Positions 24,185-33,638 of a stretch of 45,992 nt of DNA are shown one piece after another (position 1 is the stretch's first letter; each line of letters opens with the position of its first letter). The position numbers and the translations under genes were made by a program. The DNA is taken from NCBI GenBank assembly GCA_035653615.1, contig DASRBN010000029.1, positions 1-45,992 on the forward strand. The letters run 5' to 3'. Under the pieces are notes generated by a model, which had not been told where the DNA came from, searched no databases, and was given only the letters and a program-made list of their open reading frames with translations. This DNA comes from Ktedonobacteraceae bacterium. Its GTDB lineage: Bacteria > Chloroflexota > Ktedonobacteria > Ktedonobacterales > Ktedonobacteraceae.

Positions 24185-25237
24185 ATGATAAAGCATCAAG
24201 ATGACCGGATTCTCTACCTGGCAAGCAGAGATGTGCAAGAGGTCTGTAAGGAAATCGATAGCGTGGCTGTGATACGCGAGGTGTTCAAGCTGCATGGTTC
24301 TGGCCAGACAATCCTTCCCGACGAGGCCTACCTGGGCTGGACAAACGCAAAAGGCGAGAGCGTCCGAAGCCTGAACATGCCGGCCTATGTAGGCGGCCCA
24401 TTTGGCATGGCCGGAACCAAGATCATCAACGGCAATATCGCCAATCCTGCGCGCGGCCTACCGCGTGCGAGCGGATTGACGCTGCTTTTCGATCCGGTCA
24501 CGGTGCGCGTCGTTTGTATGATGGAAGGCGCCTATATCTCCAGCCTGCGTACTGCCAGCGTCACTGCTCTCTCAGCAGACCTGCTGAAAGGCAGGGAGAT
24601 ACAGACCCTGGCCATCATTGGAGCAGGCGTGCTGGCTCGCGCGCACATCGAACTGCTCGTCATGCGACTTCCCGGCTTGCGGCACATACGACTATTCGAC
24701 CTGGAAGAGCAGCGAATCGAGACGCTACAGCAACAAGTGGCTTTCATACTGAAATCGAGAGGCGTAGAGATGCAGGCAACGAAAACTGCTGAAGAGGCCA
24801 TTCGCCCGGCGCAATTGATCGTCCCCGTAACCACGACGACCCAGGGCTACATCTCATATGACTGGCTGCAACCCGGCTCGCTGCTCGTCAACATCTCGCT
24901 TGATGACCCCTTGCCGGAAGTGGTACTTCGCGCCGATAAGGTAATCGTGGATGACTGGAACCTGGTGAAAAACGATCCTCGTCGCCTGGTCGGACGCATG
25001 TACCGGCAAGGGAAGGTCATCGGGCCTGACGATTCCATTGAAGCCACAGCAAGTGGCAGACGTCGCATCGATGCGCAGTTAGGCGAGATTGTCACCGGTG
25101 CGAAAGCAGGTAGAACCAACGAAAATGAGATCATCCTGGTCAATCCCTTCGGACTCGCCATCGAGGATGTCGCTCTGGCCATAGAAGTGTACCGGAAGGC
25201 GCGGAAAATGGGTATGGGCGTGGAGTTGGAACGATAG
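24185..25237 (+). CDS. sbnB: SbnB-like 2,3-diaminopropionate synthase (ornithine cyclodeaminase family)
   Basis: 350 residues of the ornithine cyclodeaminase/mu-crystallin family. The dinucleotide-binding motif is AIIGAGVLARAHIELL (about residues 142-157), preceded by SSLRTASVTALSADLL. SbnB uses NAD to cleave the SbnA product oxidatively into L-2,3-diaminopropionate and 2-oxoglutarate. The adjacent sbnA-like gene strongly favours this over a cyclodeaminase. The frame is open from 24110, but ATG 24185 follows AAGGGAG and starts MIKHQDDRILYL, the natural beginning of the family. It is the last gene of the operon, followed by a strong hairpin. Confidence 0.92.
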   Translation: MIKHQDDRILYLASRDVQEVCKEIDSVAVIREVFKLHGSGQTILPDEAYLGWTNAKGESVRSLNMPAYVGGPFGMAGTKIINGNIANPARGLPRASGLTLLFDPVTVRVVCMMEGAYISSLRTASVTALSADLLKGREIQTLAIIGAGVLARAHIELLVMRLPGLRHIRLFDLEEQRIETLQQQVAFILKSRGVEMQATKTAEEAIRPAQLIVPVTTTTQGYISYDWLQPGSLLVNISLDDPLPEVVLRADKVIVDDWNLVKNDPRRLVGRMYRQGKVIGPDDSIEATASGRRRIDAQLGEIVTGAKAGRTNENEIILVNPFGLAIEDVALAIEVYRKARKMGMGVELER

Positions 25238-25289
25238 TACGTACTTGTTTTCTAAAAGGGTACGTTCACTTTTGCAATGTTAATGGTGG

Positions 25290-25345
25290 GGAGCATACAA
25301 TAGGCTCATCTAAGCTACTGTTCAGATGAGCCTATTGTATGCTCC
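25290..25345. terminator. 22-bp perfect hairpin between convergent biosynthetic operons
   Basis: GGAGCATACAATAGGCTCAT (from 25290, continuing CT) pairs without mismatch with AGATGAGCCTATTGTATGCTCC (25324-25345) around a 12-base loop. No U-tract follows either arm. It lies 53 bases after the sbnB-like stop and 8 bases from the end of the convergent NRPS gene, so it can fold in transcripts from both sides. Confidence 0.8.
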
Positions 25346-25352
25346 TGGTGAA

Positions 25353-28300
25353 TCACACCCCGCTCCTCACCCCCGCAGCCTGCAAGAATCCCCTCTTCAC
25401 CATAAACGAGAGATACGTCTGTATCAGGCTGGCATCGCCGGGCGGGCAGGTGATCGACGTGCCAGATAGGCCGAGCTGCGTATTGCGGTTGTCGAATTCC
25501 AGTTTGGGAACCGGGGCCTGCTCGGTTGGCGCTCGCTTCGGGAAAAGTGGGGCCAGGGGAGCCAGCGCGTTATCGGTCGAACCTTGTGTGGCACGTTCCA
25601 GTTCCGCGAGCCAGGCCTCGTATTCAAGCTGCCGAACTTCGTAGCCAGAGTCATTGATCCACTTAATCAGGTCGCTGACCCTGGTTGTAGAAGTATTGAA
25701 GAGGTGGAAGGCCTGGCCCAGCGAGGCTTTGCGCTTCGAAAGTGCGACGATGGCCTGGCTGACGTAGTCCACCGGGGTCATTTCCAGCGTTTCGTCCGCG
25801 ACGAACATGGGAACGCTGCCAAGCTGGATACATCCCATAATCATGCGGCACAGCACATCGTCCGTTCTCCATGCTCCCGTCTTGCTGTGGCCCGTAATAC
25901 GACCGGGACGGTAAATGGCGACGGGCAATCCACGCGAACGCGCCGTTGTCACCATCTTTTCGGCCACCCATTTGCTCTGCGCGTAGCCCCCGCGCATATG
26001 GGCGCCATGCTCGTCGATAGGCTCCTGCTCTTTAACGCGCCGCACGGTTGGAGAATCCATATGAGAGTAGACGCTGAGGGTCGAGACGTAGTGCAGCGGC
26101 TTGATCTTACCGTGCGCTGCCAGCCGTATTACTTCCTGCGTGCCAAGCACATTTGACGCCTTTAGCTCCGAGTACGGGTAGAGCATGTTCACCAGCGCGC
26201 CATTGTGATAAATGACATCCAGCCGATTCGCGAGCTCCTCGAATGCGTGCCTCGAAAGGCCCAACAATGGTTGAGCCAGATCGCCGGGTATCGGTTTGAT
26301 GCGCTCGCGATAGGCCGGTTGCCAGAGCAATAAGCCGGTAAGGCTGCGTTCCAGTTTCTTCATGCCCTCCTCGGTATTGGCGGCACGCACAAGACAATAG
26401 ATATCCGCGGATGTCTGGCTCAGAAGTTCCGCCAGTAAAAAGGCTCCCAGGAAGCCGGTGGCGCCCGTCAGCAGGATGTGCGCGGGAGTGGCAGTCAGTT
26501 CGCCCGGCCAGACTTCAGGGCAGACCGCGAGATCGAGCGCGGCTTCGCTGTGCATATCGAAGGTGGGCAACTGCGTCTCCGCTGCCGGCGACCAGAGAGA
26601 GGCTTCATGTTGTTGGCGGCTCAACATCTCGGCCAGCGCCTCAATTGTCCTGCCCTGGAAGATGGCCGCCAGCGGCAGGCGTTTCCCGAACTGCTTTTCG
26701 ATCTGAGATACCAGGCGCACCGTCAAGAGGGAGTGACCGCCGAGGTCAAAGAAATCGTCATGCACTCCGATACGCTCCACACCCAGTATCTCGCTCCAGA
26801 TGGCTGCCAGTTCCTGTTCGATAGGTGTGCGTGGGGCCACGTATGCTACCGCCAGTACCGGCCTGGATTCATCGGGAACGGGTAGGGCTTTACGATCCAG
26901 CTTGCCATTGGGCGTCAGGGGAAGAGAGTGCATGAATACCCCCGCGGATGGCACCATATAATCGGGCAATTTCTCTCGCACGAAGTGCTGCAATTCCTCA
27001 AAGGAGATGGACTCTTCGGCGTGCAGCACGACGTAGGCTACCAGGCGCTTATCTCCCTCGACATCTTCGCGCGCCACCACGACCACATCGCGCACCGCTG
27101 GATGCTGGCCCAGTACGGTTTCGATCTCCCCCAGCTCGATGCGGTAGCCACGCAGTTTGACCTGGTGGTCGACGCGACCCAGGAATTCTAACGTGCCGTC
27201 AGGCCGGTAGCGAGCCAGGTCTCCCGTCTTATAGAGCCGCGTACCACCCTGAGATTGGGATGCAGTGAAATCGTTTGCATCGAAAGGATTGGGTATGAAC
27301 GTTTCAGCCGTGCGCCGGGGGTCTGCCAGGTAGCCGCGACCGACTCCCGCGCCGCCAACATACAATTCGCCCACCACGCCAATTGGCACCGGCCTCAAGC
27401 GGCGATCCAGCACATACAGCCGCGTATTGTTCACGGCTCGTCCAATCGGCATGTAGCCCTCGGACTCAGCAGGAACTTCATAAATCGAATGGTGCGTCAC
27501 GTCGTCGGAACACTCGGTCGGGCCGTAGGCATTCATGAGCGGGCAATGGGGATAAAGGGCCAGCCAGCGGCGGCACAGGTCGGTGGGCAGCGCCTCGCCG
27601 GTAGGAACGAGCCAGCGTAATTCACGCAAATTCGGGCGAGTTTCCGCACTGCCTTCGTAGATCTCCAGCATGGCGCGCAGCAGCGAGGGAACGGTTTCCA
27701 GAATGCTCACACTATCTCGCTCGACTTCGATGAGCAGCCGCGTGGGGTCGTGCGCGATCTCGTCGGGGTAAATGCGCACGCTGCCGCCGACCAGCAGAGC
27801 GGCCAGCATTTGCCAGACGGAGATATCGAAGCACTGCGAGGCTGTCTGGGCCACAATGTCGGTATCGGTCAATTCTAGCGCGTCGATTTTCGCGTAGAGG
27901 TGATTGATCATGCCGCGCTGCTCGACCATCACGCCCTTTGGCGACCCGGTCGAACCTGAGGTGTAGATGACATAGGCCAGGTGGCCAGGGGTATTGCGAA
28001 CCGGCAAGTTTTCCGTCATCTGCCCTTCTTCGCGGAAATCGTCAAGGTAGACGATTTCCGGGCGCGTCTCCGGCTCCATCTGCTCTATGACTTCTGAAAG
28101 CGTGGGGGCGAATTCGCGTGTAGAAAGGATGATGCCACACCTGCTATGTTCGAGGACGTGACGCAGGCGGGCCGGTGGATGATGCGGATCAAGTGGCAGG
28201 TAAGCGCCTCCCGCTTTGAAAACGGCCAGGATGGCGGTCAGCAGAGGGATGCCGCGTGGGGCAAGTAGAGCGACAAGTGTGTCCGGCCCAAAAGTACGTG

Positions 28301-30023
28301 TCATGCTGAGCGCAGCGAAGAATCTGGGTTGGGGTAGGCCGAGATTCTTCGCTGCGCTCAGCATGACATGAGCTACCGCGTTGGCTCGCCGGTTCAATTC
28401 GGCGTAGGTCAGCTGCTCTTGCCCGCACGTCACGGCTAGCGCTCCTGGTGTTTGTTCGACCTGCGCCTCGAACAATTCAGCGAAGCAGTACTGTGAAGGG
28501 TAATCGACCGCGGTATCGTTCCACTCGACCAGCAATTGCTGTAGCTCTTGCTGTGGCAGGAAGGAGAAGTCTGTGATGCGCTTTCCGGCATCGCTTATGA
28601 TTTCTTGTAGCAGCGTCAGATAATGCTGCTGCATGCGCTGGATGGTTGGAGTATCGAACAGGTCCGTGTTGTAGCGCAGTTCGCCGATAAGCTCATCGCC
28701 TCTTTCCCACATCGTCAGGTCCAGGTCGAACATTGCAGGCTCGTCGTCCAGAACTAAATTCTGCTGCTTGCTCGCTGCGATTGCATCCCCTTTCCTCAAG
28801 CCCGCTGTTTCGCTATCAAGTTTTAAGGCGCTCAAGGTCAGTCCCGGCAGGCTTACCTGGCCACGCGGGACGTTTTGCAGCGCGAACATCACCTGCGTCA
28901 GCGGATTGCGGCTCAAATCGCGTTCCGGCTGGAGTTCTTCCACCAGCTTTTCAAAAGGCAGGTCCTGGTGATCGTAGGCGCCGAGGGTGACTTCGCGTAC
29001 CCGTTGCAATACTTCACGGAAGGTTGGATTGCCGGAGAGGTCGGTACAAAGTGCCAGGGTGTTGATAAAGCAGCCGATCAGGCCCTCAAGTTTCCTATCG
29101 GTGCGCCCGGCGATAGGGATGCCAACGACGATGCGCTCCTGTTCCGTGTAGCGATAGAGCAGAGTTTTGAAGGCGGCGAGCAGGGTCATGAAGAGCGTGA
29201 CTCCCTCGCGGCGGCTGAACGCTCTCAATGCCTCGGTTAATTCTGCCGGCAAAACGACCAGTTGGGCCGCGCCACGAAATGTTTGTACGGCGGGACGCGG
29301 CCTGTCGGTGGGAAGTTGCAGAACAGGAAGACCGGTCAGTTGCGATTTCCAGTAATTCAACTGTTCTTCCAGCACTTCGCCCTGGAGCCAGTTCTGCTGC
29401 CAGATGGCATAATCGACATATTGGATGGGCAATTCCGGCAGCGGCGATGGTTGCCCGTAGACATTGGCGGTATAGAGTTCGCATAGTTCGTGAAACAGAA
29501 TCTCCATCGACCAGGCATCGGAGACGATATGGTGCATGGTGATCATCATGGCGTGATCGTCTGGAGCCAGCTTCAGCATCGTTGCGCGCAGCAAGGGACC
29601 GCGGCGCAGGTCAAAAGGCTTGCGAATTTCCTCTTTAATCAGGCGGCGCAGCTTGATCTTCTGCACGTCCTGTGAAAATCCCTGCAAGTCCAGTAGCGGC
29701 ATGCTGAAGGATATGCGGGGAGCAATGGCCTGTACGAGGATGCCTCCCACCACTCTGAATGTTGTACGCAGCACCTCGTGGCGGCGGATGATCTCGCGCA
29801 GTCCGTTCTCCATTGCCGCCACATTCATTTGCCCGGTCAGGCGTACCGTCATGGGAATGTTATAGACGCCTGGTTCCCATTCATTCAGAAACCACAGCCT
29901 GCTCTGGGCAAACGACGCGGGGAAAAAGGAGAGTTCCTCTTCCCGTACTTCAGATTCGTGCTGCCTGCTGTCACCATTATAGGTGCTGTTTGTGGCTGTT
30001 GTATCAGTGAAAGATTCCATCAT
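25353..30023 (-). CDS. NRPS terminal module: C-A-T-thioester reductase
   Basis: About 1556 residues. Condensation domain with intact HHIVSDAWS (about 164-172). Adenylation domain with YTSGSTGSPKG, code residues D733 I734 W737 E776 V806 T808 A832 D840 D841 and K1041, i.e. DIWEVTADDK. Carrier domain with phosphopantetheine Ser in FFDLGGHSLL (S1098). A terminal reductase follows, with NAD(P) motif GATGFLG (1187-1193) and catalytic Y1347-K1351 in GGYAQSKW. The code resembles those recalled for 2,4-diaminobutyrate, so Dap or Dab is the likely substrate. The reductase should release an aldehyde or alcohol. Of the near ATGs (30029, 30023, 30020), 30029 is too close to the GAAAGG ribosome binding site; 30023 is chosen. 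A palindromic repeat interrupts the A domain in frame between its first core motifs (about residues 553-578). Confidence 0.94.
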   Translation of the reverse strand: MMESFTDTTATNSTYNGDSRQHESEVREEELSFFPASFAQSRLWFLNEWEPGVYNIPMTVRLTGQMNVAAMENGLREIIRRHEVLRTTFRVVGGILVQAIAPRISFSMPLLDLQGFSQDVQKIKLRRLIKEEIRKPFDLRRGPLLRATMLKLAPDDHAMMITMHHIVSDAWSMEILFHELCELYTANVYGQPSPLPELPIQYVDYAIWQQNWLQGEVLEEQLNYWKSQLTGLPVLQLPTDRPRPAVQTFRGAAQLVVLPAELTEALRAFSRREGVTLFMTLLAAFKTLLYRYTEQERIVVGIPIAGRTDRKLEGLIGCFINTLALCTDLSGNPTFREVLQRVREVTLGAYDHQDLPFEKLVEELQPERDLSRNPLTQVMFALQNVPRGQVSLPGLTLSALKLDSETAGLRKGDAIAASKQQNLVLDDEPAMFDLDLTMWERGDELIGELRYNTDLFDTPTIQRMQQHYLTLLQEIISDAGKRITDFSFLPQQELQQLLVEWNDTAVDYPSQYCFAELFEAQVEQTPGALAVTCGQEQLTYAELNRRANAVAHVMLSAAKNLGLPQPRFFAALSMTRTFGPDTLVALLAPRGIPLLTAILAVFKAGGAYLPLDPHHPPARLRHVLEHSRCGIILSTREFAPTLSEVIEQMEPETRPEIVYLDDFREEGQMTENLPVRNTPGHLAYVIYTSGSTGSPKGVMVEQRGMINHLYAKIDALELTDTDIVAQTASQCFDISVWQMLAALLVGGSVRIYPDEIAHDPTRLLIEVERDSVSILETVPSLLRAMLEIYEGSAETRPNLRELRWLVPTGEALPTDLCRRWLALYPHCPLMNAYGPTECSDDVTHHSIYEVPAESEGYMPIGRAVNNTRLYVLDRRLRPVPIGVVGELYVGGAGVGRGYLADPRRTAETFIPNPFDANDFTASQSQGGTRLYKTGDLARYRPDGTLEFLGRVDHQVKLRGYRIELGEIETVLGQHPAVRDVVVVAREDVEGDKRLVAYVVLHAEESISFEELQHFVREKLPDYMVPSAGVFMHSLPLTPNGKLDRKALPVPDESRPVLAVAYVAPRTPIEQELAAIWSEILGVERIGVHDDFFDLGGHSLLTVRLVSQIEKQFGKRLPLAAIFQGRTIEALAEMLSRQQHEASLWSPAAETQLPTFDMHSEAALDLAVCPEVWPGELTATPAHILLTGATGFLGAFLLAELLSQTSADIYCLVRAANTEEGMKKLERSLTGLLLWQPAYRERIKPIPGDLAQPLLGLSRHAFEELANRLDVIYHNGALVNMLYPYSELKASNVLGTQEVIRLAAHGKIKPLHYVSTLSVYSHMDSPTVRRVKEQEPIDEHGAHMRGGYAQSKWVAEKMVTTARSRGLPVAIYRPGRITGHSKTGAWRTDDVLCRMIMGCIQLGSVPMFVADETLEMTPVDYVSQAIVALSKRKASLGQAFHLFNTSTTRVSDLIKWINDSGYEVRQLEYEAWLAELERATQGSTDNALAPLAPLFPKRAPTEQAPVPKLEFDNRNTQLGLSGTSITCPPGDASLIQTYLSFMVKRGFLQAAGVRSGV
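28300..28367. repeat. Palindromic repeat inserted in frame in an NRPS A domain
   Basis: Perfect inverted repeat: TCATGCTGAGCGCAGCGAAG continuing AATCT (28301-28325) pairs with 28342-28366 around a 16-base loop, plus further outer pairs. It belongs to the family tandemly repeated at 760-940. In the protein it gives LSAAKNLGLPQPRFFAALSM, absent from the otherwise very similar A domain at 30070-33513. Confidence 0.9.
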
Positions 30024-30069
30024 ATTCATCCTTTCGACAGTACAGCATCCAGATGGTCGTGTTCATCTC

Positions 30070-33000
30070 TTACTGGCCCTCTTCTTCTAAAGGTGATCGC
30101 TGGATACGATGCGCTTCCCTGGCAACCGCTACAAGCGAGGGCTTGCGCAATTCATCAGTGCGAGTCTTCATCTTTTCGATGGCTTCCGCGACTCCTGCAA
30201 TGGTGGGTGTCTTAAAGAGGACGCGCAAGGGCAATTCTACCTCGAAGGCATCGCGGATGCGCGCGACGACCTGGGTGATGAGCAGCGAATGCCCCCCGGC
30301 CTCAAAGAAGTTATCGTGAATGCCGATGCGCTCGACTTCAAGCACGTCGCGCCATATTTTCGCTAGCTCCTCCTCGGTAGGCGTGCGCGGCGCTACAAAT
30401 GCTGCCTGTGAAAGCGCATCGACCTGATCCGGCGCGGGTAGTGCCTTGCGATCCAATTTGCCATTCGCCGTCAGCGGTAGGGCGTGCATCATGACGAAGG
30501 CCGAGGGAACCATATACTCCGGCAGTATATCTTTCATATAGCCAGATAACTCGTCACTCTGAAGATTCTGTCCCGGCTGTGGAACGATGTAGGCGATGAG
30601 GCGCTGGTTGCCAGGAGTGTCCTCGCGTACCAGTACGGCGCACTCGCGAATGGCAACGTGCCGACTCAACACGGCCTCGATTTCTCCTAACTCGATGCGG
30701 TAGCCGCGCAGTTTGACCTGGTGATCGATGCGCCCAAGGAATTCCAGTGTGCCATCGCTGCGGTAACGAACCAGGTCACCGGTTTTATACAGGCGCGCGC
30801 CTGATTCATTGCTGAATGGATCGGGAATAAAGGCCTCTGCTGTGCGCGCTGCCTCTCCCAGGTAGCCACGTCCAACGCCTGCGCCGCCAACATACAGCTC
30901 CCCGCTGACTCCGACCGGCACCGGCTGTAACATCGCATCCAGCACATAAGTGCGCATATTGGGAATGGCGCGTCCGATGGGTATCGTTCTCTCCGTTTCG
31001 GCGGGTGGCCGGGAGATGGCGTGATGCGTCACATCGTCGGAACACTCGGTCGGCCCATAGGCATTCATGAGCGGGCAGTGAGGATAGCGTTCCAGCCAGC
31101 GGTGGCAGAGGTCTACCGGCAGTGCTTCGCCTGTTGGAATGAGCCAGCGCAGGGACGAGAGCGCGGGTTTGCCGGTTGCATCAGCTTCCGGTGCGTCCAG
31201 CATAGCGCGCAGCAGCGAGGGGACGGTTTCCAGAATGCTGATCTGCCATGATTCCACCTCGGAGAGCAGGCGCGCGGGGTCATGCGCGATCTCATCAGGC
31301 AAGATGTGTACCTGCCCACCGACCAGCAGGGCGGCCAGCATTTGCCAGACGGAGATATCGAAGCATTGCGAGGCCGTTTGCGCCACATCGTCTGCATCAG
31401 TCAGTTGCAGCGCGTCGATTTTGGCAAACAGGTGGTTCAGCATGCCGCGCTGCTCGATCATGACACCCTTGGGCGTGCCGGTGGAACCGGACGTGTAGAT
31501 GACGTAAGCCAGGTGGTGCGGCTCTGCCACTGGCTGCAAATTCTCCATACCTTGCCAATGCCGATCCAGCATATCTTCAAGCGTAAGTATCTGGGGGCGT
31601 TCAGCGAGTTCCGTTACGGTAGCGTTGATTTGAGCAACAAATGACTGAGAGGTAAGCACAAGGGCCGTGTGGCTATGTTCTATAATGTGGCGCATGCGAG
31701 CAGGCGGGTGATGTGGATCAAGTGGGAGATAGGCGCCGCCTGCTTTAAAGACGGCCAGGATAGCAGTCAGCAAGTCGATGCCGCGCTCGGCAAGCAGGCC
31801 AACGAGCGTATCCGGGCCGACTCCCAGCGCGCGCAACTCGTGAGCAAGCCCGTTGGCACAGCGGTTCAATTGCCGGTAGGTAAGAGCCTCCTGCTGGCAG
31901 ACGACAGCTATAGCGTTTGGGGTGCGCTCGACCTGGGCCTCGAAAAGGGCAGGGAAACATTGCGCGATGGGATAGGCCTTTTCAGTTGCGTTCCACTCGT
32001 TGAGCTGTTGTTCCAGTTCACTTTCAGAAAGCAGTGGAAAGGCAGTAATTTTCTGCTCGGGATTGGCGACTATCATTTCCAGCACGCGCTGGAAGTGCCC
32101 GGCCATGCGCTCTATCGTGGACGCTTCAAACAGGTCGGTACTGTATTCGATGAAACCGGTCAATCCCTCTGGTGTTTCTTGCAGACACAATGAGAGATCG
32201 AACTTGGCGGTGTTGTTTTCTAGCGCGACCTGGCTGATGGTGAGTCCGGCCAGTTCCTGGTCGGCCAGGGGCATATTTTGCAGGATGAACATGACCTGGA
32301 ATAAGGGATTATGGCTCAAGCTACGTTCAGGCTGCAAATCCTCGACCAGCTTCTCGAAAGGCAGGTCCTGGGAATCGTAGGCGCCCAGCGTGACCTGGCG
32401 CACACGTTTGAGCAGCGCACGGAAGCTGGGATGACCGGCCAGGCTGGTACGCAGCACCAGTGTGTTGACAAAACAACCAAGCAATCCCTCAAATTCGGGA
32501 CGGGTACGCCCGGCAATAGGCGTGCCGATGAGCAGGTCTTCCTGGCCCGAATAGCGATAGAGCAATACCTGGAAGGCAGCCAGCAGCGTCATGAACAGCG
32601 TGACGCCTTCCTGCCGGCTCAGGGCCGATAATTCCTGACTCAAAGATAAAGGCAGTCGCAAGGGCAGGCGTTTGCCCCGGTAGGTTGAGACGGCGGGCCG
32701 GGGATGATCGGCGGGCAATTCCAGGATGGGAAGATCGCCACTCAGTTGCCGTTTCCAGTAGGCCAATTGCCGGTCGAGGCGGCCAGATTCCAGTTCGCGT
32801 CTTTGCCAGCGCGCGTAGTCGGCGTATTGCAGCTTCAACTCTGGCAGGGGTGGTGTCTGCCCGGCAGCAAACGATGAATAGAGGACACCGATTTCTTTGA
32901 CGAAGACCTCTGCCGACCAGCCATCGGTGATGATATGGTGCATGATGGTGAGCGAGACGTGTTCCTGCTCGTCGAGTTGCAAGAGGACGGTGCGCCAGGG

Positions 33001-33513
33001 CATCTCTCTTTCGAGATGGAATGGGCGCTCCAGCTCTTCTTTCACCTTCCTCTGTACAGCGGCCTCGCGTTCTGCCGCCGGTATGCCGCGCAGGTCGATG
33101 AAAGGCAATGTCAGATTCAGGTGAAAGGTGGGATCGATGACCTGCACGGCCTGCCCATCGATCATCGGAAAGGTGCTGCGCAGGATTTCGTGCCGGCGCG
33201 TGATCTCTCTTGCGGTCTGCGTGAGCGCCTCGACGTTCAACTTGCCGCGCATATAGACGGCTATTGGCTCATTGTAGGCGGAACTTTCTGGCTCCAACCG
33301 CTGTAAGAACCAGAGTCGCTGCTGCGCGAACGATAATGGTGCCGGGCCGCGCTCTTTTTCCTGTGATGGCTCGATTTCAGGCGGTTCAAGGGTTGCTGTC
33401 CTGCCTGCGGGAGATGCCGGAACGCGCATATAGCGCAGGCGTTTTTCCAGCAGCGCCTGCTTCGCGGCGGAAAGCTCGGCGCGTCGTTTCAAGAAGGTAT
33501 CCTCTGTATTCAT
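30070..33513 (-). CDS. NRPS module: C-A-T, predicted diamino-acid specific
   Basis: 1147 residues. A short N-terminal linker (AELSAAKQALLEKRLRYM) precedes a condensation domain with HHIITDGWS (192-200). The adenylation domain has YTSGSTGTPKG and code residues D719 I720 W723 E762 I792 T794 A818 D826 D827 K1019 (DIWEITADDK). The carrier domain has FFEAGGHSLL (S1076). No epimerase or methyltransferase is present, so the incorporated residue should stay L. The A domain differs from that of the next gene mainly by the absence of the repeat insertion, suggesting module duplication. By position it accepts the polyketide from the second PKS module and passes the chain to the terminal NRPS, whose start lies 40-odd bases downstream. 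The ATG at 33513 has AGAAGAGAG upstream. Confidence 0.95.
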   Translation of the reverse strand: MNTEDTFLKRRAELSAAKQALLEKRLRYMRVPASPAGRTATLEPPEIEPSQEKERGPAPLSFAQQRLWFLQRLEPESSAYNEPIAVYMRGKLNVEALTQTAREITRRHEILRSTFPMIDGQAVQVIDPTFHLNLTLPFIDLRGIPAAEREAAVQRKVKEELERPFHLEREMPWRTVLLQLDEQEHVSLTIMHHIITDGWSAEVFVKEIGVLYSSFAAGQTPPLPELKLQYADYARWQRRELESGRLDRQLAYWKRQLSGDLPILELPADHPRPAVSTYRGKRLPLRLPLSLSQELSALSRQEGVTLFMTLLAAFQVLLYRYSGQEDLLIGTPIAGRTRPEFEGLLGCFVNTLVLRTSLAGHPSFRALLKRVRQVTLGAYDSQDLPFEKLVEDLQPERSLSHNPLFQVMFILQNMPLADQELAGLTISQVALENNTAKFDLSLCLQETPEGLTGFIEYSTDLFEASTIERMAGHFQRVLEMIVANPEQKITAFPLLSESELEQQLNEWNATEKAYPIAQCFPALFEAQVERTPNAIAVVCQQEALTYRQLNRCANGLAHELRALGVGPDTLVGLLAERGIDLLTAILAVFKAGGAYLPLDPHHPPARMRHIIEHSHTALVLTSQSFVAQINATVTELAERPQILTLEDMLDRHWQGMENLQPVAEPHHLAYVIYTSGSTGTPKGVMIEQRGMLNHLFAKIDALQLTDADDVAQTASQCFDISVWQMLAALLVGGQVHILPDEIAHDPARLLSEVESWQISILETVPSLLRAMLDAPEADATGKPALSSLRWLIPTGEALPVDLCHRWLERYPHCPLMNAYGPTECSDDVTHHAISRPPAETERTIPIGRAIPNMRTYVLDAMLQPVPVGVSGELYVGGAGVGRGYLGEAARTAEAFIPDPFSNESGARLYKTGDLVRYRSDGTLEFLGRIDHQVKLRGYRIELGEIEAVLSRHVAIRECAVLVREDTPGNQRLIAYIVPQPGQNLQSDELSGYMKDILPEYMVPSAFVMMHALPLTANGKLDRKALPAPDQVDALSQAAFVAPRTPTEEELAKIWRDVLEVERIGIHDNFFEAGGHSLLITQVVARIRDAFEVELPLRVLFKTPTIAGVAEAIEKMKTRTDELRKPSLVAVAREAHRIQRSPLEEEGQ

Positions 33514-33540
33514 AGCTGCTCTCTTCTCTTTTCAAACGCT

Positions 33541-33609
33541 GGCCGATCAATCGGCGATGGGCGCGATGAATCGGCCCCTACCTTGGCTGGCCGATGAATC
33601 GGCCCATAC
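33541..33609. repeat. GGCCGATTSATCGGCC-type repeat, two units
   Basis: GGCCGATCAATCGGCGATGG, then GCGATGAATCGGCCCCTA, and a further GGCCGATGAATCGGCCCATA. It fills most of the gap between the FkbH-like gene and the first NRPS gene and may form an mRNA hairpin inside the operon. Confidence 0.8.
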
Positions 33610-33638
33610 ACGACTGGACAGCGTGGACTGATGTTTGT

